34,755 nucleotides of DNA from an uncultured Collinsella sp. (lineage in GTDB: Bacteria > Actinomycetota > Coriobacteriia > Coriobacteriales > Coriobacteriaceae). The notes beneath the pieces are model-generated. The model did not search any database. It was not told the origin of the DNA and saw only the letters and a program-made list of their open reading frames with translations. Each line of letters begins with the position of its first letter. Position 1 is the stretch's first letter. Location: NCBI GenBank assembly GCA_934643145.1, contig CAKUBM010000024.1, positions 1 to 34,755 on the forward strand. Direction: 5' to 3'. This document shows, in pieces, positions 1 through 7,964 of the stretch. The position numbers and the translations under genes were made by a program.

Positions 1-16
1 TCTCTTCTTGGGGCAT
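1..16 (-). CDS. Possible start of a gene running off the left edge
   Basis: On the minus strand an ATG at 16 is preceded by a purine-rich AAGGAAAGG ribosome binding site with a short spacer. Only five codons (M-P-Q-E and a partial) are in the window, so no product can be named. The following 630 bases contain no other credible gene, which fits a divergent promoter region. The call rests on the ribosome binding site alone. Confidence 0.35.
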
Positions 17-76
17 CGCCTTTCCTTCCATTCGTCACCTTCATTACTCCAACGACGAATTCTAGGCGGTGTCCCC

Positions 77-118
77 TCCCTTTCAAGAAAGGGAAGAGGC
101 GGGGCATGCCCCGCCTCT
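77..118. repeat. Two abutting perfect hairpins
   Basis: 77-94 forms an 8-bp stem (TCCCTTTC / GAAAGGGA) with a two-base loop. 95-118 is a perfect 24-base palindrome centred on CATG. They touch end to end. Neither is followed by a clear T-run, so simple termination is not obvious. They may be an intergenic repeat or a structured leader of the minus-strand gene at the left edge. Confidence 0.5.
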
Positions 119-170
119 TACACCACATCTCTGCGCGCTACCTCTATACGCCTTCAAATTAATCAAAACG

Positions 171-190
171 CCCGTTAGCGGGCTTCTGTG
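171..190 (+). terminator. Small GC-rich hairpin, possible terminator
   Basis: GCCCG-TTAG-CGGGC followed by TTCTGT. A short stem with a weak T-tract; no gene in the window obviously ends here. It lies in the 649-base gene-poor left flank. Confidence 0.3.
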
Positions 191-344
191 TGCCAACGCT
201 AATGAACATATTATCCATTATGTCTATTATCTCGCTAGACTGATATGATACTACGCTAGCAACAGTACTCATATTTGGCATTTTTTGCCCACCGGGCATG
301 GAGAGCGCCAAAGATCTGACAATGCCAGCAACCAGACCGCATGC

Positions 345-409
345 TGGTGCATGGGGGTCAGGTTAATCTGCACCAACTTGGCGCAAAGTAACCTGACCCC
401 CATGCACCA
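345..409. repeat. 21-bp perfect inverted repeat with inner stem
   Basis: 345-365 and 389-409 are exact reverse complements (21 bp). The loop 366-388 itself nearly pairs (TGCACCAA against TTGGCGCA). The arms contain the phrase GGGGGTCAGG. This size and layout are typical of REP or REPIN elements mobilised by RAYT-type tyrosine transposases; no such transposase gene is visible here. Just downstream (about 421-470) lie further GTCCCC-containing segments of the same style, with a TGCCGGCA palindrome between them. Confidence 0.6.
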
Positions 410-511
410 AAACCTTGACAAGGAGTGTCCCCAAATGCCGGCACATAGGGAACGTCCCCATCTGCCGATATAGGACCAGGATAACGCCGCAGGTTGAGCA
501 TAAGCCAGCGA

Positions 512-609
512 AAACGCCCCTAAGCGAGCAAGGTGACGTGAAAGAGGAGGGAAGCGTACTTTGGTACGCGACCGACGATTGAACGTCAGATTGCCGCTTA
601 GGGGCGTTT
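512..609. repeat. Structured GCGTAC-tipped repeat, copy A
   Basis: A nested hairpin: outer 15-bp perfect arms at 512-526 and 595-609, inner TGACGT/ACGTCA at 534-539 and 583-588, and a tip GCGTAC-TTTG-GTACGC at 554-569. The central 40 bases (541-580) match 37 of 40 positions of 13121-13160, while the stems around the core differ in sequence but still pair. It lies between the left flank and the end of the DAHP synthase gene. Confidence 0.75.
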
Positions 610-622
610 GCAACGTCGAGCC

Positions 623-650
623 GTTACGCGGTTTGGTAAAACCGCGTAAC
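623..650 (-). terminator. 12-bp hairpin at the end of the DAHP synthase gene
   Basis: GTTACGCGGTTT (623-634) pairs with AAACCGCGTAAC (639-650) around a four-base loop, overlapping the first base of the TAG stop of the gene above. There is no long U-tract, so it may be a stabiliser or a weak terminator. Confidence 0.5.
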
Positions 651-1681
651 TAAATACGTTCCGCGATCTCATGGATGAGGTAGTCGGTCTTTTCCCAGCC
701 CAGGCACGGGTCGGTGATCGACTTGCCAAAGACGCCGCCGTCGACCGGCTGGTTGCCGTCCTCCAGGTAGGACTCGATCATAAAGCCCTTGACCAGCTTG
801 GAGATGGACTCGTTGCGGCGGCAGCTGTCGAGGACCTCCTTGCAAATGCGGTACTGCTCCAGCGGACGCTTGCCCGAGTTGTCGTGGTTGCAGTCGATGA
901 CCGCCGCCGGGTTGGCGTAGCCAGCGTGCTCGGTGTAGCGCTCGGCCAGACGCTCCAGGTGCTCATAATGGTAGTTGGGGTAGGTGCGACCATCGAGGCC
1001 GATGTAGCCGCGCATGACGGCGTGCGCGAGCGGGTTGCCGTCGCACTCGACCTCCCAGTTACGGAAGATAAAGCTCTGATGGGCCTGAGCAGCGTAAATG
1101 GAGTTAAGCATGACGGTGGTAGAGCCGGCGGTGGGGTTCTTCATGCCCACGGGCACCGAAATGCCGCTCGACACCAGACGATGCTCCTGGTTCTCGACCG
1201 AGCGCGCACCCACGGCGACGTAGCTCAGCAGGTCGACGAGGTACTGGTAGTTGGAGGGATAGAGCATCTCGTCGGCGGTAAAGAAGCCCGTCTCCTCGAT
1301 GACGCGCAGGTGCATATGGCGGATGGCCTTGACGCCCTCGAGCAGGTCGTCGGGAGCCTCGGGGTCGGGGTTATGCAGCAAACCCTTGTAACCGGTGCCC
1401 TTGGTGCGCGGCTTGTTGGTGTAGACACGCGGGATGATGATGAGCTTGTCCTTGACCTCTTCGGCGGTCTTGGCCAGGCGGTTCATGTACTCGAGGACCG
1501 AATCCTCGCGGTCGGCAGAGCACGGGCCAATGATGAGCACCTTGCGCGCGTCCTCGCCGGTAAAAACCTTGGCAACCTCGGCATCGAATGCCTGCTTCTT
1601 GGCGGTAAGCTCGGCAGAAAGCGGCATTTCCTCGCGGATCTCCATGGGGATCGGCAGCCTACGTTTGAATTCCATGGCCAT
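650..1681 (-). CDS. aroF: 3-deoxy-7-phosphoheptulonate (DAHP) synthase, class I
   Basis: 343 residues, the usual length for class I DAHP synthases of the AroF/G/H type. It condenses phosphoenolpyruvate with erythrose 4-phosphate, the first step of the shikimate pathway, in the cytoplasm. Visible hallmarks are IIGPCSADREDS near residue 50, PRVYTNKPRT, GLLHNPDPEAPDDLLEG, NPTAGSTT, IDCNHDNSGK and the late GFMIESYLEDGNQP block. The N-terminal extension before GPCS is where feedback-sensing residues sit in this family; which aromatic amino acid controls it cannot be read here. The ATG at 1681 is chosen because AAGGAGG lies six bases upstream; the in-frame ATG two codons later lacks that spacing. 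Transcribed alone from the promoter at 1738-1766. The family assignment is firm, the letter of the isozyme is not. Confidence 0.93.
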   Translation of the reverse strand: MAMEFKRRLPIPMEIREEMPLSAELTAKKQAFDAEVAKVFTGEDARKVLIIGPCSADREDSVLEYMNRLAKTAEEVKDKLIIIPRVYTNKPRTKGTGYKGLLHNPDPEAPDDLLEGVKAIRHMHLRVIEETGFFTADEMLYPSNYQYLVDLLSYVAVGARSVENQEHRLVSSGISVPVGMKNPTAGSTTVMLNSIYAAQAHQSFIFRNWEVECDGNPLAHAVMRGYIGLDGRTYPNYHYEHLERLAERYTEHAGYANPAAVIDCNHDNSGKRPLEQYRICKEVLDSCRRNESISKLVKGFMIESYLEDGNQPVDGGVFGKSITDPCLGWEKTDYLIHEIAERI

Positions 1682-1737
1682 ACGGGGCCTCCTTGATCAA
1701 TCGACGGAAACAATTGGCGAATTCTCGAATGCTCGGC

Positions 1738-1766
1738 ATTATCCGCTGTCGCACGCTAAAGTGCAA
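1738..1766 (-). promoter_or_regulatory. Sigma-70 type promoter for the DAHP synthase gene
   Basis: On the minus strand TTGCAC (1761-1766) and GATAAT (1738-1743) are 17 bases apart. The predicted start near 1731 gives a leader of about 50 bases ending in the AAGGAGG ribosome binding site. No attenuator-like leader ORF or hairpin is visible in that leader. Confidence 0.65.
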
Positions 1767-1906
1767 GCATAGTCGTTTAAGAACGTCCCCAATGACTACT
1801 CCTCCGTCCCCGAGGGATTGGGAGTCGTCTGCCGAATGATTGATGCGGCGGCGATGCCGCCATGCCACACTCATAGATGGCCTGACCCAATCCGGAAGGA
1901 GCCTCC

Positions 1907-2551
1907 ATGAGCCTTGACAACGTAACCCTACGCGCCGCCACGCTTGATGACCTAACCGGCATCGCCGCTATCTACAACCAGCTGTGGTGCAATACGCTGC
2001 GCAACCGCGGCGACGTCGAAGCCGCCGACTTCTGCGCGCGCTTCAACATAGCCATGCAGCTGCAACGCTCCCCTATCGCCCTTATTGCCGAAGCCGAAGG
2101 CCGCATCATCGCCGCCTGCTGCATCGGCATCTTCGAGGACGGCAAGCCACGTACCAACCCCACCTGGAAACCTTGCTACGACGAGTTGTTTGCCCAGGCG
2201 ACCGAGATGGCAAAGACTGCCGATGCCAAGCTCGAGGGCTCACTCTTTGGCGACAGTCGCGAGAAGGCAACGGCAGACAGCTTCGCCGCCACGGGAAACG
2301 AATACGCCCAGGGCCAGCTCAACCTGATTATCATCGTGCCCGAGTGGCAGGGCAAGGGACTCGGCCGCGCGCTGATCAACTTTGCGCGTGCCGAGCTCGC
2401 CAAGGCCGGCTGTACCAAGTTCTTCCTGATGAGCGACTGCAACTCCGATTGGCAATTCTACGAGCACCTCAACATGAAGCGAATCCTTGAGGACCACAGT
2501 CAGGACACCGGCGACGGTTTTATCGTCTATATGTACGGAGGCACGCTCTAA
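1907..2551 (+). CDS. GNAT-family N-acetyltransferase
   Basis: 214 residues. The acetyl-CoA binding signature is seen as IIIVPEWQGKGLGRALIN (about residues 140-157), with the Q-G-K-G-L-G version of the Q/R-x-x-G-x-G/A pyrophosphate loop, followed by the typical beta5-alpha4 segment FFLMSDCNSDWQFYEHLNMKRI. The family transfers an acetyl group from acetyl-CoA to an amine; the substrate cannot be told. A long insertion of about 60 residues between the N-terminal strands and motif A (TNPTWKPCYDEL onward) is larger than in minimal GNATs. The start follows GGAAGGAG with a good spacer. It stands alone, convergent with the AlbA_2 gene. Confidence 0.85.
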   Translation: MSLDNVTLRAATLDDLTGIAAIYNQLWCNTLRNRGDVEAADFCARFNIAMQLQRSPIALIAEAEGRIIAACCIGIFEDGKPRTNPTWKPCYDELFAQATEMAKTADAKLEGSLFGDSREKATADSFAATGNEYAQGQLNLIIIVPEWQGKGLGRALINFARAELAKAGCTKFFLMSDCNSDWQFYEHLNMKRILEDHSQDTGDGFIVYMYGGTL

Positions 2552-2581
2552 GTACCCCTTCAATCAAGGCGAGCCGGGCAC

Positions 2582-2622
2582 CCGGCCCTTGGCCTCTGCC
2601 CAGGAATAACCCAGGGGGCCGG
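2582..2622. terminator. Hairpin between convergent genes
   Basis: CCGGCCC (2582-2588) can pair with GGGCCGG (2616-2622) between the stop codons of the acetyltransferase and the AlbA_2 gene. There is no strong T-tract on either side, so a bidirectional terminator is only plausible. Confidence 0.35.
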
Positions 2623-2633
2623 ACCGCCCGTCC

Positions 2634-4184
2634 CTAAACCTGCCCGACAGCGCGATATCTCGTCGCCCGAGCGCGCCCCTCTTTAACGAGTGCGCCTTCC
2701 TCAAGCAAACCGTTGATAACCCGCAGCGTCACGTCGCGCCCAGTTCCCAGAGCGTCCGAAGCATCCTGGCGCGTAAAACCGCGGGGCCGCTCAAGGGCAA
2801 AGCGAATCAAGGTGCGAGCGTATCCACCACGTCGCTCGTCCGAGACATCCTGTAGCATCGCGGACGCCTTGCACGCAACATCAAAGCCAAGCTCCTCCAC
2901 GAGCTTGGCACGCACCTCGTGGCCGCAGTCGCCATTCATCGACACGTAACCCTCTCGCTGCGCTCGCACGGATGCAAACGCCTGCGAAACATCGGGCGGC
3001 AGCGCCCCTTCCCGCTCGAGCTGCTCATAATCGCTGTAATCCCCACGCAAGTTGGGACCGCTATTGCCACGAGGCGTCAGATAGGAATTGCGCACGGCGT
3101 TGACGTTGGGCAGCGACAACCTAAACATTGCAGGGTAGGCGCAGACCTCGGGTTCCAACCCTTCTGCCTCATAGAGCGCACGGATCCCCTTGAGGCCCGT
3201 TCCAAACGCCTCAACCATTCCCAGACGCAAAAAGAGCAGCTGCAGCTTTGGATTCCGAGCGTCCGAGCCGCCCGCAAGCGCCTCCTCGACGCTGATGTGC
3301 TGCGGCCCTCCCGCATTGGTAAATTCAAGCGCCGTACGGCTCATCTTGATAAGAGACGCCACCGAAGATTCGTAGTCGCGATGGATAAACAGGTTCAGAA
3401 TTCCCTCTCGAACAGCCTCGCGGGGATAGTCGTCCTTATCTATGCGATCGAGCCTTCCCGGCACAAAGTACATACGCGTTGCGTTCGATATATTGAGGAA
3501 CCGTTCGATATCCTCTATCTGCCTGAAGATCGAGCCCTCGCCATCCTGACGGTCGATAAACTCGGTATACGCATCGTCGTTGAAGAGGCCAGCGCGGACT
3601 GCAAAGGGGTTTTGGTCAGAGACCAGCAGTGCCAAATTGGTGTAAAAGCCCAGCTCATCGATAAGGCCGAGATTCTTTTGAGAGGTTTGGTCAAACGTAA
3701 TCTCCGCGCGCCTAAAGACCCGCTCGGCTTCAAAAAACGTCAAGCTCTGTTCATGAGAGCGCGCGGTCTCAAAATAATCGCCGTCGGTGCGCTTGATCAT
3801 CGAGCGGATCTGGGCCATCTCGATGGGCACGTTGGCAGGACCTAGGCGCCGATATACCCCGGCGGGAACAAATCCCTTCGAGCACAGGCAGTACGGCTTG
3901 TGAGGACCCGCTTCCACCTCGATTTTCACCAACGCTGCGCCATCGATGTCCAATGCGGAGACCGTCGTGATTTCAGAAACGTCGGGATACACGCCATCGG
4001 TTATTACATTAGAGCATTGAAGCATGGTGGCATCGATATCGTCCACGCCGACGATGCTGCCAAAATCGTCGATTCCGATATACAAGGTACCGCCATTCGA
4101 ATTGGCAAACGCCACCACAGCTTTGAGCAGCTTAGGGGTAAATGTGCACTTGAACTCCACGGTCTCACTTTCAACAAGCTGCAT
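2634..4184 (-). CDS. AlbA_2/Schlafen-type DNA-binding protein with divergent ATPase fold
   Basis: 516 residues from the ATG at 4184 (an in-frame ATG at 4199 has a poorer context). The N-terminus has the AlbA_2 (Schlafen-like) signature: ESETVEFKCTFT, then VVAFANSNGGTLYIGIDDFGSIVGV near residues 27-52. The middle (about 235-370) resembles the HATPase_c_4 fold often attached to it: YPREAVREGILNLFIHRDY, FTNAGG, EAFGTGLKGIR. The C-terminus (about 440-515) looks like a winged helix (FTRQDASDALGTGRDVTLRVINGLLEEGALVKEGRARATRY). Members act as transcription regulators, often of unknown signal. A promoter overlapped by a tandem 12-bp repeat just upstream suggests autoregulation. Single gene on this strand. 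Confidence 0.8.
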   Translation of the reverse strand: MQLVESETVEFKCTFTPKLLKAVVAFANSNGGTLYIGIDDFGSIVGVDDIDATMLQCSNVITDGVYPDVSEITTVSALDIDGAALVKIEVEAGPHKPYCLCSKGFVPAGVYRRLGPANVPIEMAQIRSMIKRTDGDYFETARSHEQSLTFFEAERVFRRAEITFDQTSQKNLGLIDELGFYTNLALLVSDQNPFAVRAGLFNDDAYTEFIDRQDGEGSIFRQIEDIERFLNISNATRMYFVPGRLDRIDKDDYPREAVREGILNLFIHRDYESSVASLIKMSRTALEFTNAGGPQHISVEEALAGGSDARNPKLQLLFLRLGMVEAFGTGLKGIRALYEAEGLEPEVCAYPAMFRLSLPNVNAVRNSYLTPRGNSGPNLRGDYSDYEQLEREGALPPDVSQAFASVRAQREGYVSMNGDCGHEVRAKLVEELGFDVACKASAMLQDVSDERRGGYARTLIRFALERPRGFTRQDASDALGTGRDVTLRVINGLLEEGALVKEGRARATRYRAVGQV

Positions 4185-4201
4185 GCTACCCCCTATCATC
4201 G

Positions 4202-4240
4202 ACTATCGACGATTCTAGACCAACTATCGACGATAAGCAA
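4202..4240 (-). promoter_or_regulatory. Promoter with tandem ATCGTCGATAGT operators
   Basis: Minus strand: TTGCTT (4235-4240), 17-base spacer, TAGAAT (4212-4217). A 12-base direct repeat ACTATCGACGAT lies at 4202-4213 and 4223-4234, 21 bases apart, two helical turns. Each copy contains the palindrome ATCG-A-CGAT. One copy overlaps the -10 box and the other fills the spacer, the layout of a repressor site. The nearest gene encodes a DNA-binding protein, so self-repression is the simplest inference. Confidence 0.65.
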
Positions 4241-4296
4241 GGACCCTGGTACCCTCGCTTAGACCCGAGTGCCCGCGTGCAACGCTGCCCGCCGCA

Positions 4297-4334
4297 CGCA
4301 AAAGGGCCCGCCAGCGTGTGCGCCAGCGGGCCCC
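4297..4334 (-). terminator. Rho-independent terminator of the first agmatine deiminase gene
   Basis: On the minus strand GGGCCCGC and GCGGGCCC (4326-4333 and 4304-4311) pair across a 14-base loop and are followed by TTTTGC. It lies 40 bases past the stop codon. Confidence 0.75.
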
Positions 4335-4373
4335 AGGTCATATCGACACTACCCCGTGTGCCTGCAACCGCCT

Positions 4374-5495
4374 CTACTTACAGCGCGCCTTAGGCTGCTG
4401 CTGAGTAATGCAATGAATGTTGCCGCCGCCATAGATGACCTCGCGGGTCATGATGCCGATAACCTCACGATCCGGATAGGCAGCCTGGATGTCCTTGAGC
4501 GCCTGGGCATCGTTGGGATCGCCAAACTGCGGCACGAGTACGGCACCGTTGATGGGTAGGAAGTTGAGGTAGCTCGGCTCGAAAGCGTCCTCGGGGGTAC
4601 GCGGCAGCACGCCCTCGACGGGATCGATCGTGCTTGCCTCGTCCTCGGTCATATATACCGAGGTCGCAGGCATGATCACCTTGTGAACCTTGAGCTTGCG
4701 GCCCTTGGCGTCCGTCGCCTCGGAGAGCGTCTTGTATGCTTCCTGGCACTCCTTGTAAAACTTATGGTTGGGGTCATCAGTCCACATGCAGCAGACCTCG
4801 CCGGGCGCGCTGAAGCACGCAACATCGTCCACATGGCCATTCGTCTCGTACGGATCGATACCGTCCTTGATCCAGATGACCTTCTCGATGCCAAGATACT
4901 GGGCGAGCTTCTCCTCGATTTGCTCTTTGGCGTACTGCGGGTTGCGGTCCTCGTTGAGCAGACACATCTCGGTCGTCACGACGGTGCCCTGGCCGTCACA
5001 GTTGAACGAACCGCCCTCGAGGATGTAGTCCTCGGGACGATAGCGGTCGACCTGCTCGAGCTGCGCCACCTGCAGGCCAATGGAAGCGTCCTTGTCCCAC
5101 GGGAAGTACAGGCCGTCGATGAAGCCGCCGTAGGCGTTAAAGTGGAAATGCGAGAGCGCAACGTCACCCTTATCGTTGACGAGGAACGCCGGGCCGGGGT
5201 CTCGGATCCAGCTGTCGTTGTACTCCATGTGGATAACGCGCACGTTCTCAACGCCGTCGAAGATCTCACACACCGCAGGGAAGTCCTCGGCGTTGACGCC
5301 CACGGTGATGGGCTGGAAGCGTGCAACGGTCTTGATAATCTCGGTGAAGACCTTCTGCGCCGGCTTAGCGCCGCAACGCCACACATCGGAACGGTGCGGC
5401 CACAGAATCCAAGTGCGCTCCTGCTCCTCATACTCGCCGGGCATGTAGAACCCGTCCTTCTTGGGCGTGGACTCACTCTCGTAGATGGTCTTCAT
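4374..5495 (-). CDS. aguA: Agmatine deiminase, first copy
   Basis: 373 residues, typical for agmatine deiminases (365-375) of the guanidino-group modifying superfamily. It hydrolyses agmatine to N-carbamoylputrescine and ammonia. Catalytic landmarks are all present: NDSWIRDPGP (about 93-102), LEGGS (159-163), NGHVDD (219-224) and the nucleophile Cys362 in YGGGNIHCITQQ near the C-terminus. The ATG at 5495 is chosen because AAAGGGAG precedes it; the longer frame to 5564 has no ribosome binding site. It is monocistronic, closed by the terminator at 4297-4334. A GTTGACAAGACCAT segment 29 bases upstream is shared with the putrescine carbamoyltransferase gene leader, and an ATACCGTTC segment at 5598 resembles the palindromes in front of that gene. 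A second, longer paralogue lies at 13198-14403. Confidence 0.95.
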   Translation of the reverse strand: MKTIYESESTPKKDGFYMPGEYEEQERTWILWPHRSDVWRCGAKPAQKVFTEIIKTVARFQPITVGVNAEDFPAVCEIFDGVENVRVIHMEYNDSWIRDPGPAFLVNDKGDVALSHFHFNAYGGFIDGLYFPWDKDASIGLQVAQLEQVDRYRPEDYILEGGSFNCDGQGTVVTTEMCLLNEDRNPQYAKEQIEEKLAQYLGIEKVIWIKDGIDPYETNGHVDDVACFSAPGEVCCMWTDDPNHKFYKECQEAYKTLSEATDAKGRKLKVHKVIMPATSVYMTEDEASTIDPVEGVLPRTPEDAFEPSYLNFLPINGAVLVPQFGDPNDAQALKDIQAAYPDREVIGIMTREVIYGGGNIHCITQQQPKARCK

Positions 5496-5523
5496 TTCCA
5501 AGCTCCCTTTCTCGGTGCTTTTA

Positions 5524-5537
5524 GTTGACAAGACCAT
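5524..5537. promoter_or_regulatory. 14-base motif shared by the two agmatine operon leaders
   Basis: GTTGACAAGACCAT at 5524-5537 is repeated exactly at 17481-17494, upstream of ptcA. It lies 29 bases before the aguA start codon and 65 before the ptcA start codon, in the same orientation relative to both genes. This suggests a common control element in DNA or in the 5' leader. Confidence 0.5.
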
Positions 5538-5673
5538 AATGCCGCCGCACCAAGATGCCCTCAATGGCCCCTCGGGCCCCTTTCAGTGACCGGCGGGATA
5601 CCGTTCGCTGACCTAAAGTTCTAGTCAGGCCGAGAACATGACATACTGGGTTCCATAATGGAAAGGACGCCCT

Positions 5674-6477
5674 ATGCCCCCATGCAATAAACAGCAGGCT
5701 ATTGAGCTCGACAGTACGACTTGGACCGCTCTCAACGAGCTCGCGCTCGCAATTCATGCAGCACGCGATGTCGATATGCTGCAAAAAGAGACTCTCGAGG
5801 AAACGACAGGGCTCGTGCCCCATCGGATCGCCATGTTCGACCTGATCGAAATGGCGGGCAGTGATGTCCCGCGCTACGTCCATCCCGCATGCCGCGGAAT
5901 GGACGACCGCGCGCTGAGCGACTACTACGACCGCTACGCCGCGATGGACTATACAACATGGAGCTTTGACCTACATAAGGTCGGCGTCTATCGCGACCTC
6001 GACCTCGTCGACGTCGAGCGGCGTGATGCCACTCCCATCTATCGCAAATGGATGGAACCGCAGGGCGTCTACTTTGGCTGCACGGCAACGCTCGCGCACA
6101 ACGACAACCCGCTGGGAAGCATCACCCTGTTTCGCGAACGCACGGCCGGAGACTTCACCGACACCGAGCTCGCAATCCTGCTCGAAGTCGCCCGGCACGT
6201 GGGCATCGCACTCGGCAACTTCTATCCCGGTGGCATTAAACTCTCCCAAATTGAAGACGCAAACCAACTGAATGCCTTCATTACAGAACACAACATACAA
6301 CCGCGCGAAGCTGAGGTCATGCGGCTCATGCTCGACGGCAAAACGAACAAACAAATGGCAAACGAGCTATTCATAAGCGAGTCAACCGTCAAGAAGCACG
6401 TCAACGCCATCTATCGCAAGCTCGGCGTCAGCAACCGCCTGGGCCTTATGACTGCCGCGCAAAACATCCTGCGATGA
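5674..6477 (+). CDS. LuxR-family transcriptional regulator with GAF-like sensor region
   Basis: 267 residues. The last 65 residues form a LuxR/NarL helix-turn-helix: IQPREAEVMRLMLDGKTNKQMANELFISESTVKKHVNAIYRKLGVSNR. The first 180 or so have no membrane segments and read like a GAF/PAS-type sensory fold (QGVYFGCTATLAHNDNPLGSITLFRERTAGDFTDTELAILLEVARHVGIALGNFY), the usual core of a small-molecule sensor. No receiver domain is present, so it is a one-component regulator. AAAGGA lies upstream of the ATG. It is divergent from the first agmatine deiminase gene and shares its 178-base upstream region, and is convergent with the MATE gene. It may control the deiminase gene; the ligand is unknown. Confidence 0.82.
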   Translation: MPPCNKQQAIELDSTTWTALNELALAIHAARDVDMLQKETLEETTGLVPHRIAMFDLIEMAGSDVPRYVHPACRGMDDRALSDYYDRYAAMDYTTWSFDLHKVGVYRDLDLVDVERRDATPIYRKWMEPQGVYFGCTATLAHNDNPLGSITLFRERTAGDFTDTELAILLEVARHVGIALGNFYPGGIKLSQIEDANQLNAFITEHNIQPREAEVMRLMLDGKTNKQMANELFISESTVKKHVNAIYRKLGVSNRLGLMTAAQNILR

Positions 6478-6478
6478 A

Positions 6479-6510
6479 AAAGGGCGCCCTCCATGCGGAG
6501 AACGCCCTTT
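6479..6510. terminator. Bidirectional terminator between LuxR and MATE genes
   Basis: AAAGGGCG (6479-6486) pairs with CGCCCTTT (6503-6510), with an inner CTCC-ATGC-GGAG stem. T-runs follow on both strands (TTTGATTT on plus, TTTTTCATC on minus), fitting the two convergent genes. Confidence 0.8.
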
Positions 6511-6543
6511 GATTTCGCCATTTGAATGAGGAGCGACCCTAGA

Positions 6544-7926
6544 CTACGCAATGAGCCCATTCAGGCGCTTTTGCTCCTTTGCAGCAAGCGCAATGGAAAC
6601 CAGGCCGGTAATGGCATCGGCTGCAACCAAGGCAATCCAAACGCCCTGCGCACCCATCATGCCGCCAAGCAAGTACATGAGTGGCACGGAGCAAATCACG
6701 TAACGGAGCAGGCCGCAGAACGTGGCGACGCCGACCTTCTCGACCGCCTGATAATACATGGACATGGTCATGGCAAGGTACCCAAGCGCGACGGCCAGGA
6801 CCACGATGCGCGTAGCGCTGGCAGCGACCTCGACAAGCGCCGGGTCGGAGCCCGCAAAGAACGCGCAGACCGGCGTGGCTGCGGCCCACAGGACGGCAGT
6901 GACGATAAGCAGCACCACAATCTGATACTTGAGCGTGCAGGAGAGCGTCTCCTTGAGTCGAGCCCAGGCCTTAGCGCCAGCGTTGAAGGCGGCGATGGGC
7001 TGCAGGCCATAGGAGAAGCACTGGGCGACCATCATGGTGATGTAGAGGATGTAGCCATTGATCACGCCGAAAGCAGCAATGTAGAGCGAACCCATGTCAC
7101 CTCCGAGCGTGCCGAGCAGCGAGTTGGCAACAGTATTGAAAATGAACGTCGCGGCCTGGACCAGGAAGAACGGGAAGCCGATCTTAACGATCTGTCCGCA
7201 GATACCCATGTCGAGCTTGAGATCGGCCGGATTGATCTGGAGCTGAGACTTCTTGCCACCAACATACCAGAAGATACCGATGGCCCAGATGCCAATGGAC
7301 AGGCCGTAGTACACACCGGCGCCCATGACGCCAAGCTTGAGCACGAAGGTCGACAGCGCGAGCCAGCAGATGGCAACGATGGCAGAGACGGTCATGAGGT
7401 TTGCCTGGATCTGGACCTTCTCATCGACGCGCATGACGGCAGTGATCATCTGGCCGATGACCGTGAGCGGCAACAGCACGGCAAACGTGCGCACACCGGC
7501 GACCGTGTCAGCCATGATGTCGGGCGTGGCACCAAAGAACGCACAGATAGGCTCAGTGAAGACTGCCATCACGACAGCAAGCAGGACCGAAACGATCGTC
7601 GTGAGCCAGAAACCCTGACTAAACGCCTTACTCGCGCCCTTAACATCGCCGGCGCCGAGCAGGTTGCCTACCACGGCTGGCACGCCCGTACCGAAGAGGT
7701 TGCCGAAGGCCAGATTGATGTACTCGACAGACATGATGATCGAGACGCAGGCCAGGCCGTGAGAGCCCAAGCCCCAGCCCATCACGAGACCCTCGAGCAC
7801 GACCATGATGATCTGGGCGAGCATGCCCTGACCGGTCACAATTGTGTAGCGGCGCACGAGTTCTGGAATCGGCTTTGAGGCGAGCTCATGCTCCTCCTCG
7901 ACGACAGCGGTTGTTTCTTCTGCCAT
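6544..7926 (-). CDS. MATE-family efflux transporter
   Basis: 460 residues with about twelve hydrophobic segments in two similar halves, the MATE architecture. Landmarks are the N-terminal block IVTGQGMLAQIIMVVLEGLVMGWGLG, NLLGAGDVKGASKAFSQGFW and the second-half FNAGAKAWARLKETLS. MATE proteins export cationic compounds by sodium or proton antiport across the cytoplasmic membrane. The ATG follows GGGGAG. It is the second gene of an operon, 38 bases behind the amidohydrolase gene, and ends at a strong bidirectional terminator. Placement inside a polyamine island makes export of a polyamine or a guanidino compound a reasonable guess, but the substrate is not determined by sequence. Confidence 0.9.
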   Translation of the reverse strand: MAEETTAVVEEEHELASKPIPELVRRYTIVTGQGMLAQIIMVVLEGLVMGWGLGSHGLACVSIIMSVEYINLAFGNLFGTGVPAVVGNLLGAGDVKGASKAFSQGFWLTTIVSVLLAVVMAVFTEPICAFFGATPDIMADTVAGVRTFAVLLPLTVIGQMITAVMRVDEKVQIQANLMTVSAIVAICWLALSTFVLKLGVMGAGVYYGLSIGIWAIGIFWYVGGKKSQLQINPADLKLDMGICGQIVKIGFPFFLVQAATFIFNTVANSLLGTLGGDMGSLYIAAFGVINGYILYITMMVAQCFSYGLQPIAAFNAGAKAWARLKETLSCTLKYQIVVLLIVTAVLWAAATPVCAFFAGSDPALVEVAASATRIVVLAVALGYLAMTMSMYYQAVEKVGVATFCGLLRYVICSVPLMYLLGGMMGAQGVWIALVAADAITGLVSIALAAKEQKRLNGLIA

Positions 7927-7964
7927 GGTTCTCCCCTTTCCTTGAGAGATTGAAAGACTGTGGG

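Noticed and set aside
269..613. Minus-strand frame of 114 codons and overlapping plus-strand frame of 62 codons
   Set aside because: Both read through palindromic repeats and share translated words with the other repeat copy at 13100-13183, so they are repeat-derived, not genes.
671..1696. Long plus-strand frame opposite the DAHP synthase gene
   Set aside because: Antisense shadow caused by GC-rich codons; the minus strand shows the full enzyme family signature.
5496..5564. N-terminal extension of the first agmatine deiminase starting MVLST, similar to an extension of PtcA
   Set aside because: Neither extension has a ribosome binding site at its ATG, whereas the inner starts do. The similarity is explained by a shared 14-base DNA motif.
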